Source of the DNA: Alitta virens
Taxonomy: Eukaryota; Annelida; Polychaeta; Phyllodocida; Nereididae
Reading direction: 5' to 3'
Length of the DNA stretch: 64,000 nucleotides
Assembly: GCA_932294295.1 (NCBI GenBank)
Contig: OW028574.1
Span: 14,704,215 to 14,768,214, forward strand
Both the position numbers and the translations under genes were made by a program. The notes beneath the pieces are model-generated. The model searched no databases. It saw nothing but the letters and a program-made list of their open reading frames with translations, and was not told the DNA's origin. Below, in pieces: positions 49,143-60,460 of this stretch. Numbering within the stretch: position 1 is the stretch's first letter; the number at the start of each line of letters is the position of its first letter.

Positions 49143-49376
49143 GGTTGGGGGCCTAGCTCAGTGGTAGCCCACTCAGCTTCCAACCACTGGGTCCTGGGTT
49201 AAATTCCTGGTTAAGCCTAAATTGGATGGCCGTTTGATCATGAAGACAAGAGTAGACAAGAGTAGACTCTTTGTCTCCATGGTTTGATCCATAATTTCAT
49301 TGCCATGGTCCCTGCCTGTCCTACTGAGGTGCAGAAATACAGGACATAAAGCTATAGAAATCCAGTCACTTATTCA
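49143..49376 (+). mobile_element. tRNA-derived SINE, copy 2
   Basis: Same head and tail as 31311-31499 (GGGGGCCTAGCTCAGTGG, then CATGGTCCCTGCCTGTC and GTGCAGAAATACAGGAC), with about 50 extra bases in the middle that include a tandem AAGAGTAGAC. It starts only 20 bases after the foldback element. Confidence 0.8.
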
Positions 49377-51277
49377 TTGTTTTATGCTACCTAAAATATG
49401 CATTAAACCTTTGATCCAGTTCACCTTGATTTTGCATGCAAACAAGCAAAGAAAAAAGAGAGAAAAAAAAAATACCACCATGACATGCAAAAGCTTATCA
49501 TATTTGAGGCCCATACATCATGTTATGTAAATGTGGGATCCGCCTTTTTGCCTTGGCCTTGACACCAATTCGATAGAAGTTATGGTGGCCAATAAAAATT
49601 ATAATGCTTTATAAACCTAAATAAATCATGCAACTACTGATATAAAATTGTAAAATGCAAGTTAAACCTGCAAAACTGACCAAATAAATTTGGTAAAAAT
49701 TATCCTAAAATATATTTGTTTACTCTACAAAACTGGACTACATTCAGACACAATAATCCCAAACTGCCAAATATGATTGCATGGCTCCACAAATAGGAGC
49801 AGCCTTTGCGGCATTGTAAATGATAGACATCACATTTACTTAGCACAACAATCAATCATAACTTGGATCGGTATGACAAATAAAACCGACTGTTTTTCGC
49901 AACGAGATTCTTCAATCAACTTTATTTTGGCTTCTCTGTAGAGGTTTCACATTCACAAAATAATCTAGTTCATATCCTGAGGTATCCTGAGGTCACAAAC
50001 AAACCAATACGATGTCTTCGCTATAATTACTACATAGAGAAGACAGCTAGTAAGACCACCTCACAATCAATCGTAGTGTAGCTGTATAGATCGATGTGAC
50101 AAACAGAACTGGCTAGTTTATCACAACGAGATTCTTCTGAAGTTCAATCTCCTTTATATCGGGTTTAATCCTCCAAATTTAAGACCCAATAACGCATTTA
50201 CCATTGCACTTTACCTCATTTGCTATTGAGGCCATCCTGTGTGCTAATTAAATCTACTGATCGAGTTCCCTGAATTGTGCTAACTTTGATTTCTAAGAAT
50301 GCAATGAAAAAGTAATGCCAAACAGTACGATTTCTCAACTCACTGAAAATAATAGATTAATCATCAGCATGCAGAACATACATATTGATCGTATCTGCTC
50401 ACGTTGTGTTTGTTGTTGATGTTATTTATAGCAGCGGAAGTTCTATTTTGGTTGTAGCCATCTGGTGGACAAACCTGACCCAACGTATCAGACAAATGCA
50501 GACAGACGATCTACGTGATCAGCAATATGTCTACAATACCAAACTGAGTTGATGCTACTCGAGGGACCAAGGGCCTGTGCACAATGTCCCTGACTCTGTT
50601 ACAACTTACAAGCATTCCATTTCAAGCATGTCAATCCATCCATCTCATTTACATGACACAGTTAACAAGTCGCATTTAACCGACGATCAGTGTATTTATT
50701 GTAAAATGTATCACTAGTCCATTGGTTTAATTTACCGTAACTATGTATGTATCTATAGGTACTCCCGTCTCAGCAGAAAAAAATGCATAACCAAGAAAAT
50801 ATTTTGGAAAGCTTAAAACTCTGGGTTCATGACATACATGAACTTCAAGATGAGACATAGCCAGAAATTCGGCCAAATAAAAGACAGTTGCAATCAAATA
50901 CTAGCAACTATTGAAATTCAATTACTTTATCAGGATAATGTTTTCAAGTTCGAAATGTTAATAATAGACGTTTACAAAACAATATAGACCTCACTTTCCT
51001 AAATTACAAGCCCAGTCTAAAACGGGCCACTTTCTTTTCTAACATAACCAAATATACAGACCCGGCTTGTAAATCGAGAAAATAAGATAATCAGGGATGC
51101 CACAGTTCATTATCGTCGAGAAATCCCTTGCATATTTTGGCATGTACCAAGGTATGTAATTGCAGAGACAGTGGGGGGTGAAGACATGGGAGTAGGATGG
51201 GGTAATTTCGGTTTACCCCATCCAGGGTAGCCCATGAACACGATGAAGCCCAACTCCCACATCTCTTGCCACCTTGC
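49377..51277. other. Anonymous DNA with one weak CTCF-like motif
   Basis: No gene supported. At 50453-50468 the minus strand reads CCACCAGATGGCTACA, 14 of 16 of the CTCF core. At 51008-51085 phrases resembling the ends of the element at 27033-27960 occur close together. Confidence 0.35.
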
Positions 51278-51293
51278 TCACAAGGGGGCACTG
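51278..51293 (+). promoter_or_regulatory. CTCF-like motif
   Basis: TCACAAGGGGGCACTG matches 14 of 16 positions of the CTCF core. Only its pairing with the site at 52146 makes it worth listing. Confidence 0.25.
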
Positions 51294-51819
51294 ACCATAA
51301 TATTATGCACCTCGAGTGAAACGTAGTGGAGGGGTGGCGCTGCAAGCAGCTTGATCTCTTGGTTGAAAGCAATGCCAGACCAGGCTCAACGCCTCGATAT
51401 CAACACCAGCTGGTTTGCAACATAACAAGGTCATAACTGAGCAATAAAGCAAATTATGACGACATTTGAGTTATTTAAAAGCTGTTGAAATTGCCAATTA
51501 CTGAACGAAAAACATAATAATATATATATTAAGTAGTATTATGCAATAAAGAAATAGTTGTTAATGTAATTCGTCAAAATATAAAATCGATTAATTGATA
51601 TCCAGATTTAATGAGTTGAAGGAGACTTCTGATTTGACTTTCAGGGTTTACTGGGTTTCTGAGAAGAAAAAAAGGGGAGGGGAGAACAGCTACATGTTTT
51701 GGCGGCTCCCCCCACCCGGACAACAGGCCTCAAGGAAACCCCTGGGGATTTACCATGGAGCCAAGCCTAGATCATTGTACACGTGGTATTGTTTGTTGCA
51801 TATTGCTGAAGTTATCCAT

Positions 51820-51905
51820 TGCAGTCCTCCATGCAAAGTGGTAACCTTACATTGTATCACAGTTAGCGGGTATACACCTTATCCACTAGACCACTACAAA
51901 ATGTA
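51820..51905 (-). mobile_element. Possible tRNA-like SINE head
   Basis: The minus strand reads GTGGTCTAGTGGATAAGGTG, a good A box in tRNA context, but the expected B box is poor (AAGGTTACCAC). Decayed or coincidental. Confidence 0.25.
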
Positions 51906-52145
51906 CAATCTCATTTTTAATTTCATCGAGCCAAATACTATGCAGATCCCAGAGCTGAACTTGATATCGTAGCACCAAAATGGGACGTACACAATAAATG
52001 CGCACTACATTTGCTCTTGTTAAATATATATATTATCCTCTTCCCCTTTAATTTTCTTCATATTCCTTTTAAGTAAACATTGTCGAAATGCATACTGCCG
52101 GGCAGGATTCATCCATGCAGCCAATGTCAGTGAAGCAATGCAGAA

Positions 52146-52161
52146 CCACCAGGTGGCAGCA
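52146..52161 (+). promoter_or_regulatory. CTCF-like motif (full match)
   Basis: CCACCAGGTGGCAGCA fits all 16 positions of the degenerate CTCF core as I recall it. By that consensus a chance match in 64 kb is expected far less than once. Confidence 0.45.
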
Positions 52162-52169
52162 GAAATGAG

Positions 52170-53800
52170 CTAAAAAAACTCATAGAGATCTTTCATATAA
52201 TTCACTAGACCATGATACTGCAGACATGATGGATATTTTATTCTAAGAAACGAGTTAGCACGCCCAGTTATTCAGAGAAACGCTTTATGATGGTGATATA
52301 AAGAAAAAGAGAAAGAAACTTACCTGGGCTAAACAAAAACGTCAAAGTATGAGGGTAAGTCCAAAATGCCCTTCCCTGGAAAATAAATGCAATAATAAAA
52401 GCAAATCATTAAAAAGCAAAAGGGTTTTCCCATAGATATTTCATTAATTGCACCTTACGACCAGTAATGAGTCGCAAGCTGCACTTCTTGATTTTAATTT
52501 TTCCATTTTGGATTGAGGTGGGGGATTTAGCAAGTGAACTTCTCGCACCAATGCACAAGTGTGCAACATAGTCCAATCATGGTCCAATCAAGGTCCAATG
52601 TACTTCACCAACAAACTAGACAAGGTCAGTCCTTGAATTAGCTGTACAACGAGTGCATGGGTATTGATCATACACCATGTAGAAATGTCAATGTCCTCTT
52701 ACAGGCCTTAATCTTCATCATAACTTATTAGTTCCCTCAATAGGAGGGCTGGTTTTCATGGAAATCTGGACATGAAAAGTCTAGCACAAATGTATAACAA
52801 AAGGGTCCCTACGTTTAACTCCTATTTAAACTTATCTGAGGTATAAATCAATGCAATTTTATGAGACAAAAAAAGATAAGTTCAGTGATAACAAGAGTCC
52901 AAGGACTTACATAAGTGTTGGTATCATCACAACTCTCCGTGTTCACAAACAAGATGATAAAAAGCGTTTGACACTGATAGCTGTATTTATACACGGCATG
53001 GGGGACATATGAGGTGGGGGGGGGGGGGCATATGGGGGTCAAGGCCCCACTGAAGCATCCTGGGAGTCATAGCTTGTCCTAGTGCGGCATGGATCATTTA
53101 ACTGCAAATGTGGGGCCCCAATGTAGCTCCATGTTGCTTGTTCTATAACCTAGCCCACCGTGGTGGTGTAATTATATTATATATATATATATATAATTCA
53201 TAGATTTAGGCCTAAAGAGAAAGCGAGAGTCTATTTAGGTTTAAACATTGTTGTTTATGTAGTAAAACACAAAATAAAGTCGATCGCACGTTGCAATATT
53301 AAGCCTACTGATTAACCTTGATACAGTATATTTAAAAAAAATTAAAAGTGTTTATATAGGTATTATTATGCCAATCAATACATCTATATGTATCACTGTC
53401 AGCTCAGTACAAAAGGGCTGCATGTGGTAAATAATTTTCACCATACGTAGACCTGTAGCCTAATTTATTTATTTATTTATCAATACCTTAATTATTCAGC
53501 AGTTGAATTTCTCCTGTAAACAACTCCACGTACCAGGCCTTGGCTAAGTGCTAGCTATACAGTGACTACACGGCGTTTATTTTGGTCCAAGGCCAGGGCA
53601 AAAGCATTTCGGATGATTTTAGGGAATTGCCATTGCCAAGAATTCGGCTAAACACCGACAAATCATGTTAGAAAACAAAAATATGTAAAAAATAATGTTA
53701 AATTTAATGTAACAAGTATATAATATGCTTATATACATAAGCTATAGGAGCTAATAGGCCTATGGCTGTTTATTAAGCCCTGCACAACACCTAGGATTTA
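52170..53800. other. Anonymous DNA with simple repeats
   Basis: A run of 13 G at 53016-53028, a (TA)n run at about 53178-53194 and a (TTTA)4 run at about 53464-53480. No gene recognised. Confidence 0.4.
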
Positions 53801-54138
53801 TCATTACAAGCAAGACGCAGCGTTATTTACGTAAAAGAGGTTAAAAGCGCCGCATGGCACCCCAAAATAGCGGCTTGCCCAGCCGCACCCCGCCTTGTTG
53901 TTTCGCTGCTAGACATCTTGTAAGCTCATGTTCGTCAACAAAAATGAGAGGAAATATGCCGGAGACTAACCTTTACACGATGTTACGCTTGTCACCAAAT
54001 ATAAACTCCTAAATGGCAAGAAAATTGCAGTTATCCATAGCTCTGATCGAAGAATACTGCTATCCACGCAAGAGGTGCTTCTAACTAGGTCAGATGTGTT
54101 TCTCCTTTGGCCAAAACTAGAACTCGGTTAATTATTCG

Positions 54139-54168
54139 TCACGTGGTACAGCCCAACTGATCACGTGG
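54139..54168. promoter_or_regulatory. Paired E-boxes
   Basis: TCACGTGG occurs at 54139-54146 and again at 54161-54168, two helical turns apart (22 bases), downstream of a GC-richer stretch at 53820-53920. This suggests a promoter for a bHLH-regulated gene, but no exon is recognised. Confidence 0.3.
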
Positions 54169-54189
54169 TCAGTATGATTTACGGCGGGC

Positions 54190-54930
54190 AACCAAATTTA
54201 CAAGACTCAACGTGCTCTGGGGCTAAATTGAAGTTCAAAGATCAATATTTGCCAAGTAGAGTGCTATAAAATGCATAAAGGCCTATACTTTATACAAAGT
54301 TGATCAGACGCTGATAGGCCTCAGTCAAACTGCATGGGACTTGGTTCACAAGTAGGCCTACATTTCTTTGAGTAAAAAACCTCAGACTGCAACTTGCTGA
54401 AGGTATTCTCAGAAGATATTCACACAATAATTGCATGCATTATCATAACTTCAGATACAGCTATATTGCCATATTATAAAGTTATCACATGTATATATAT
54501 ATATAGGCCTATATGTAAATTGTAGGGTCCTACAATTTACAACCCAATTGATCCATGTCAGGTCAGAAAACAAAAACTTAATGGCTTTTATTTGTGCCAC
54601 ACTGGCACGACTGCAGTAAAAAAAATTGTTGAAATGAGTACATTGTAACAAATAAGTTATACATTGTGACAGTTTTGACATTAGGCTCTCATGCTATCCC
54701 GGCCAGAGGTGCCCTAAAAGTCACATTGTATTCATTTCAAGAGCTAAGTTTGAGCTAGCGTAGCTCTTAAACTTAATTCTCCATTAAGATTTAATGTAAC
54801 TCACAATTTAACACGTACCCCCTTTTATGCTTATTCCAGAGTCGATTCCGCAGTACATTCATACCAGAACTGAGCGTCATTCCCAAAATTAAATAGATGG
54901 TACTCAGAGAGCAGCAAACCCCTGCCAGTT
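54190..54930. other. Anonymous DNA
   Basis: No feature recognised beyond a short (TA)n run near 54493-54506. Confidence 0.4.
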
Positions 54931-54949
54931 GTGCTTGGGTGGCTAAATG

Positions 54950-55130
54950 TTTTTCACTGTCACCCCAATGTTGACACAGCCAATGTTGGTTTAGGTACCG
55001 CTGTGTTGGCCAAGTTGTTGCCAATGTTGGCTCAATGTGTCAATCCATGCCGTGGGGAATTTGAGCTGACTGTCAGTGTAGCAAAACAGTGGTCTCACGT
55101 CTTCTGTGAGCTAACTGTGAGCTGATCATG
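54950..55130. repeat. CCAATGTTGGC-like degenerate repeat
   Basis: CCAATGTTG-type phrases recur (54967, 54982, 55021) together with CTGTGAGCTAACTGTGAGCTGA. The same mixture of phrases recurs at 55760-56090 and more weakly at 56760-56890 and 58500-58660. Confidence 0.55.
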
Positions 55131-55199
55131 TGTGATTATACTTTCTGCAACATTCGAACTAAAAAAAAACAAAAAAACTCGAAGACGGGCTTTCATTCA

Positions 55200-55300
55200 T
55201 GATTGCCCCAAGCTGGGGTTGAACCTACAACCTACCTAAGCCTAACAGTCCCACACCACCATGCAGCCAGTCACACATAAATTGGGTAGCCTCGGTCTTG
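55200..55300 (-). mobile_element. tRNA-derived SINE head or tRNA pseudogene
   Basis: On the minus strand TGGCTGCATGGTGG is followed by GTAGGTTCAACCCCAGC, an A box and a good B box at tRNA distance. The acceptor stem does not close. Confidence 0.45.
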
Positions 55301-55759
55301 GTAATTAAATTAATAAGCTGGGATAGTGAAGCCATCTTCTTCTTCGGTGTGGTTTCCCCGGGTCTGCATTACTCGACTGTCACTTGTGGTATGTTAATTG
55401 TCACGTTAATTTTTTTTTTTGTGTGTGTCTTTTACTAGGGTTGGTGAGGTGCTAAATATGTCTGTGGTTTTTATTAGGCGTAATTTTATATATACAATAT
55501 ATTTATGCTTGGTGGAACTCCCTGGATGTCTTGCTTTTTGTTGTATCAATCATAAATGATGAGATTAAAAGATTAACTTATTTTTTGGTATGATTTAGTT
55601 ATTGTTATATCAGAGCACAGGCGCCGTCCAGCTGGCATCAGCAGGCATGCTAGCCATAATACCACAGATACCATTCTGTTATTAGCTGGCCTGTAAACAA
55701 TGGCCTGAGTGTATCATGCATTTGACTACCATGCCACCTGGCAGTTAGGATGGCATCAT

Positions 55760-56090
55760 ACTCACCATGAGGTCACTGTGAGCTCACAGTGTGAGATATC
55801 ACAAGGTGAGCTCATGGTAAGCTAGTTGTGATGTCATCCTTGTGAGGTCACTGCGAGTGCAACGTTGGCTCACGTCATCACTGCAAACCTGTCTAGTGGG
55901 CCCAATGTTTAAATGTTGGCTCACTGACCCATTGTTCCACTAAACATCTCGTTAGCCCTGTGTTGGTCCAATGTCAGCCTAATATTGCCCGTTACTTTCT
56001 GGTTGACCCAATGTTATCCCAGTGTGAGGTCAGTCCACTCCACTGTTGTCCAAATATCATGTTGGTCAACTGTCATGTCAGTCCAGTTGT
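55760..56090. repeat. GTGAGCTCAC / CCAATGTTGG degenerate repeat
   Basis: First half: GAGGTCACTGTGAGCTCACAGTGTGAG, AAGGTGAGCTCATGG and GTGAGGTCACTGCGAG. Second half: CCAATGTTTAAATGTTGGCTCA, TGTTGGTCCAATG and GACCCAATGTTATCCC. Both motif types are self-complementary and spaced 10-30 bases apart. Confidence 0.6.
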
Positions 56091-56184
56091 TTACCGAGAA
56101 TAATATCATTTGATGAGAATCTGTCCATTCTTAGGCCAGTGTCCAAGGTGCACCTAGCGTAGCTATGCGAAGAAGGAGGCCATG

Positions 56185-56570
56185 CTTTAAGGGGGTTTCA
56201 CACTTAGCCGGATCAGACGCCGGATTGTCCAGGAGTATAGCTCCAGCAAACTCCGGTAATATCGTGTAGACCTCGTGTTTCTTTCCGGCATTGTCCGTCA
56301 TTGTCCGGGGCGATCCGGGACGACCTTGGGACTCCGGGGAAAAAATTAAACATGTTTAATTTTTCATGCCGGAGGTCCCGGAGTATTTACTCCGTGTTGA
56401 TCCGTGTTGATCCGTGTAGAAGCCCAGTAGACTCCGCCGATCTCCGGGAATCTCCGTGTTGACGCCGGCATATCTCCGGCTACGTCCGGCGTCAACCGGG
56501 CATGAATATTTCGCCGCCATTAACGCCGGAGAGTACAAGGAGCAACACGGTTCCACACGAATGAACACGG
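56185..56570. mobile_element. CpG-rich palindromic element
   Basis: CpG and TCCGG motifs are far denser than in the flanks. A perfect 24-base palindrome (56341-56364, centre ACATGT) lies near the middle, and the stem extends outward with mismatches (GACTCCGGGG against the reverse of CCGGAGGTC). GATCCGTGTT is tandemly repeated near 56399. The left edge reads GGGTTTCACACTTAGCCGG. Symmetry suggests a foldback or MITE-type element; the superfamily is not assigned. Confidence 0.5.
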
Positions 56571-56952
56571 TGTAAAGACCGGTTATATCCGCGAAGGCAC
56601 CGTGAAATCTTTTGTATACTGGTCAATAATAGTTCAACATCCAGGATCCAGAATATGATCCGGATCACCTCCAAACTACATTAGTCTTAACAACCTCTTC
56701 TTTGACATCCACAACAGAACCTTGGCAGAGGTAACAAGTAGAGGACACACTCTCAGAGCACAAACCTCCAACCCAACGCATGCATTGTTAGCCCAATATT
56801 GGTCGACTTCTTGGCCCATGTGTTGTGATGGCCTATGGGAACAGACCATTGAGTCTGCTATGTTAGCCCATGTTCTGCCACCCTTCGTGGCATTCTGAGG
56901 TTCCACTTGTTACAGATCCACAAGAGTTACTATAAATAGACTGAAATAATGT

Positions 56953-58351
56953 GTTACCTGGGCAACTATGCCAACCCTGTGTATAATTCCATTGTCATGT
57001 ATTAAAATATTACCAAATAATACCAAATAATTTCTATGTTACAAGCCCAGGAACTGTTTTAAGATGATAGCTGCAGACAAAAATAGTGACAGAACTGAAT
57101 ATCCTGTCCATATTTGCTTTCAATTTGGTTACCATGGATACCAGTTTTCAAATTAACTTATCATAGGAGCAAACATCCTCATATCAAGATATGTTTGGGG
57201 TAACAATCATGCCATATGAATAGAATCAAGGCACCTATATAATGAGGCTTTATGATGAAATCATATATGCTGGCATGGATCTATATCAGGACTATTGGCG
57301 GTTTTGTTACCATGGTAACCAGTCCATGCAAGTTTATTTTATTTACTTGTTATTCAAGTTCAGTAATTTGTTGGAAACAGTTTGAAACATTGTTGAGAAT
57401 AAAAAGAAAAATATAAATGCTTCGGCACCTGGACTGCCCATTGCAGTAGCCATATAAGGAAATGTTATGCAAATTGACCTATCTAGATTAGCAATATAAT
57501 TAAATATCTGCAAATTAGCCATTTTAAATCATCAGAAATGAACTCCTTGACCCTGAAAACATGGTGTTCAATAAGCAATTTATGGTTGTACCTGTCATGG
57601 GTCCAGAGATATGAATAATGTAACATTTCTACCTTTCAGGGTCTCTTACTCTTATTTTATGGTTGCTAGGGTAACACAGTCAAATTAAAAAGATATCCAT
57701 GCAAAGTAAAATGGGTGTCAGCCTTCACAAAAGCATGTATAACTAGCAATTTTCAGTTTTTCCCTCGTTTACAGACTGCTTATATCCATCTAATTGCAAA
57801 TTTACCCTATAATGAAAACAGGGGTCAGATACACATTTCCATGGCAACCAGAGACTGCAAAAAGTATATTTCTTTAATCAGTGAGGTTTTTACATGCAAA
57901 TTATTAAATATCACCTTCCTATGTTCAATATATCTTATAAAATGTTTATTCCCATATTACTGAGGCTTTCTCTGAAAATGTGACAATTTTAAAAAGTGTT
58001 TCCATAGCAACACACAAAAATGAAGGAACTTTCAGTGATGCTTCTTTTCTGAGAGGGTTTCTCCTAAGGTGTCTTGAAATACCAAAAGTATATTATTTTA
58101 CTGTGTTATAAAAGCTTGACAGTCAAAGATATCAAAGCAAATTAATAAAATTTATGAAAATATTTGTAAAACTGCTACCATAGCAACAGGAAATGGAGAA
58201 AAACCAGTGTTTACTGCAAAACTTTAATGAGGTCAGCCATGCAAATTAGTCATGGTACCAACAATTGTCAAGCATTGTAATTAACAGCATACCACCAAAA
58301 TTATTTTTGTGAATTTGTTCTATACAAAAACATACTTGTTGCAATGGATAC
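56953..58351. repeat. Decayed array of X-box palindromes (~170-bp period)
   Basis: Palindromes of the form GTTNCCATGGNAAC lie at 56953-56966, 57128-57141, 57306-57319, 57662-57675, 57835-57848, 57998-58011, 58174-58187 and 58338-58351, with a possible decayed one near 57446. Most spacings are 162-178 bases. An octamer-like CATGCAAATTA or CATGCAA follows at four positions (57325, 57698, 57893, 58238), 19-64 bases after a palindrome, and ACTGCAAAA…TTTAAT…GAGGT lies between them in two units. Little else is conserved between units. The palindromes fit the RFX X-box consensus. Confidence 0.6.
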
Positions 58352-59270
58352 CAGAAAAAAACATCTCCGGTCCAAGAAACTGACAAAATAAGTACAGATT
58401 ACAAAAAGTACAGAAAATTTCCAATTCGATGTTACCAAATTTGAGGAGGTGTGGATCGGTGCAAACAGAAATCCCAATTTTGAGGGGCTGGCCCCCTGAC
58501 TAAAATGGCATGTTGGTCAAATGTCAAACTTCGCCCAGGATCTGGGTGTTCTGACGTTGGTCTAACTAGCTCTAACTTGAGTTGAGGCCGCTGTGGCCAA
58601 ATAAAACGTTGGCTGAAAATCAAGCCAGTCGACTGTTGGCTTAATGTCATGTTGACTCTTCCTGGGGCACAACATAGAAATATGAAGAAGTTGAAGAGAA
58701 ACAAGTTGTATTGTATGGATTAGTTTCATAACTTGCATAAATATATTCTTTACCGAAATATTTGATCTAAATTCTGTTTTTTAAGGTCAGATTGAATCAT
58801 GGAAGGAAATTACAAAAACAAAGCCTGGCTTCATTGCAGCATTTCTACATGTCTTTTTTGACAGATTAAAGAAACCCGAAAAGGTTCATGAACATGAGCT
58901 GTCATGTAGATCTGCAAATGAAAACATTGGAACTAATGTATTTATTGCAGGTTCTCTCTTAATATTAACCCTCAGTGAATGAAGTTCAAAGAGTTATTGC
59001 TTTCACTTGAAATTTGGAAACATAGGCTGTGTGGCAGCAAACCCTCAGTGAGTGCCAGCATAGTAAATGGCTAACATGAGCATCATAAAGAGTGTTCAAG
59101 AAACCTCTTTAACAGATGTAGTTGAGTATTATACTATCTTTCATATGTTATTCTTGTTCCACACAAGGGAATCACGACATGATAATACTATGTAAGATGC
59201 TTTTAATCGACTTTGATATATCTATATTAAATCCTGCATTAGGGTCATCCTCCCCAGCCATGACTGACTT
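58352..59270. other. Anonymous DNA
   Basis: Includes a weak CCAATGTTGG-like patch at 58500-58660. No gene recognised. Confidence 0.4.
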
Positions 59271-59274
59271 CTCC

Positions 59275-60130
59275 TAGGAAGATGACAACTTCCCTCCCCA
59301 ATTCCCAGGAAGATAAACCCCAAAGCCAGCCTTTCCAGAAAGGGGCCAGCCTTTCCAGAAACAGGCCAGCCTACCTGAAAGTATCTATGGACACTACACC
59401 CAGTCTTGGTGAAGGGGCCATATACTACTGGCTAGGGGCCAATCTTTATGAAGGAACCCACCTTACTGTCAAATACCCTTAGCTCCCAGCAAAGAAAGCT
59501 GACCATCATCACCAGTACGATAACCCCCCACCAAAAGGGCCTGCCTTTTTGACTGGAGCTTATCCATTCTTGGTGTAGTGGTCTGCCTTACTGGCTGGGG
59601 GTCAACCTTTCTTGGTGAAGGGACCCAGCAATGACCCCGCCTTCCTGCACTCAATATGGACCAAATCAACCCAGGACCACCTCCGGGCCAATATCTCTGG
59701 TGAAGTGGCCATTCTGTCTGGCTATAAGGGGGGGGGGGGGGGCAACCTTTGGGGAGGGGGCACTGGAAATGTGTGCCACCATCTTTTAAGCCCTATTTTG
59801 GAGTGTCGTTTTGGTTGTCTCTTAGCTTGATGAAATTTGATAGGCCCCATACTGGTGCCTTGCCCCTGCCAACTACTTCCAGAGATATTGCCCTGGTTTG
59901 GGAGGTTGACCCTTGCCAGAAGGTTGCGCTACATTCAGCATAAAATGCAGTTTGGCACGATGCCTGGGTCCTTTCCAGGAAAGTTGGCCCTGCAAGGAAG
60001 GCATGGGCTCCTTCACCAGGAAGACAGCTCCAGGCCAGAGAAGGATGGTCCAAGTCTAGAAAGTTGGCCCTCAGGTGGGATGATTGGCCCTTTCACTAGA
60101 GTTTGGCTTTAACTGGAAAGGGGTTACCTT
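59275..60130. repeat. Degenerate GC-richer repeat tract
   Basis: Phrases of the type GGCCAGCCTTTCCAGAAA, GGGTCAACCTTTCTTGG, GGCCAATCTTTATGAAGG and AAGTTGGCCCTGCAAGG recur every 20-60 bases with drift, plus a run of 15 G at 59728-59742. It abuts the broken 3' end of the DIRS-type element. Open frames on both strands are by-products. Confidence 0.55.
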
Positions 60131-60169
60131 TACAATGAAATCAGCATTACCCGTTGCCTCTTAACTGGA

Positions 60170-60460
60170 TGATATCCTCTTCACAGCTAGTGTGTTTTCA
60201 TGCCAGGAGTTATTGTATTCCTTAAGATGCAGGGAATAGGCCCTTCGTGTGGCCTCCGCTTAGGATGCCTGGAGTGTGTCTATGATCGGTCGATGAACAT
60301 TTGGGGCTGTAGATTCGGGGGCACCGGTGTAGGAGAGTGCCTCATGCCATAAGCATCCAGGAGGGACCGGGTTACCAGGAAATGAGAGATTGAATCTAAC
60401 CTAATGTTATGTAGCATAAGTTGTAGTATGAAAGGCCGAAGCAGTTCCATAATTGTAACA
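60170..60460 (-). pseudogene. RNase H tail and start of tyrosine recombinase
   Basis: Translation of the minus strand gives a helical segment (MELLRPFILQLMLHNIRL, about 60376-60430) like the end of the RNase H domain of this group, then the linker. A frameshift later comes TRRAYSLHLKEYNNSWHEN (about 60190-60245), matching the first helix of the recombinase core-binding domain. The catalytic part with its R-H-R-Y residues is absent. Confidence 0.7.

Noticed and set aside
59282..60112. Several frames of 60-91 codons on both strands
   Set aside because: They lie in the degenerate GGCC-rich repeat tract and do not show recombinase motifs.
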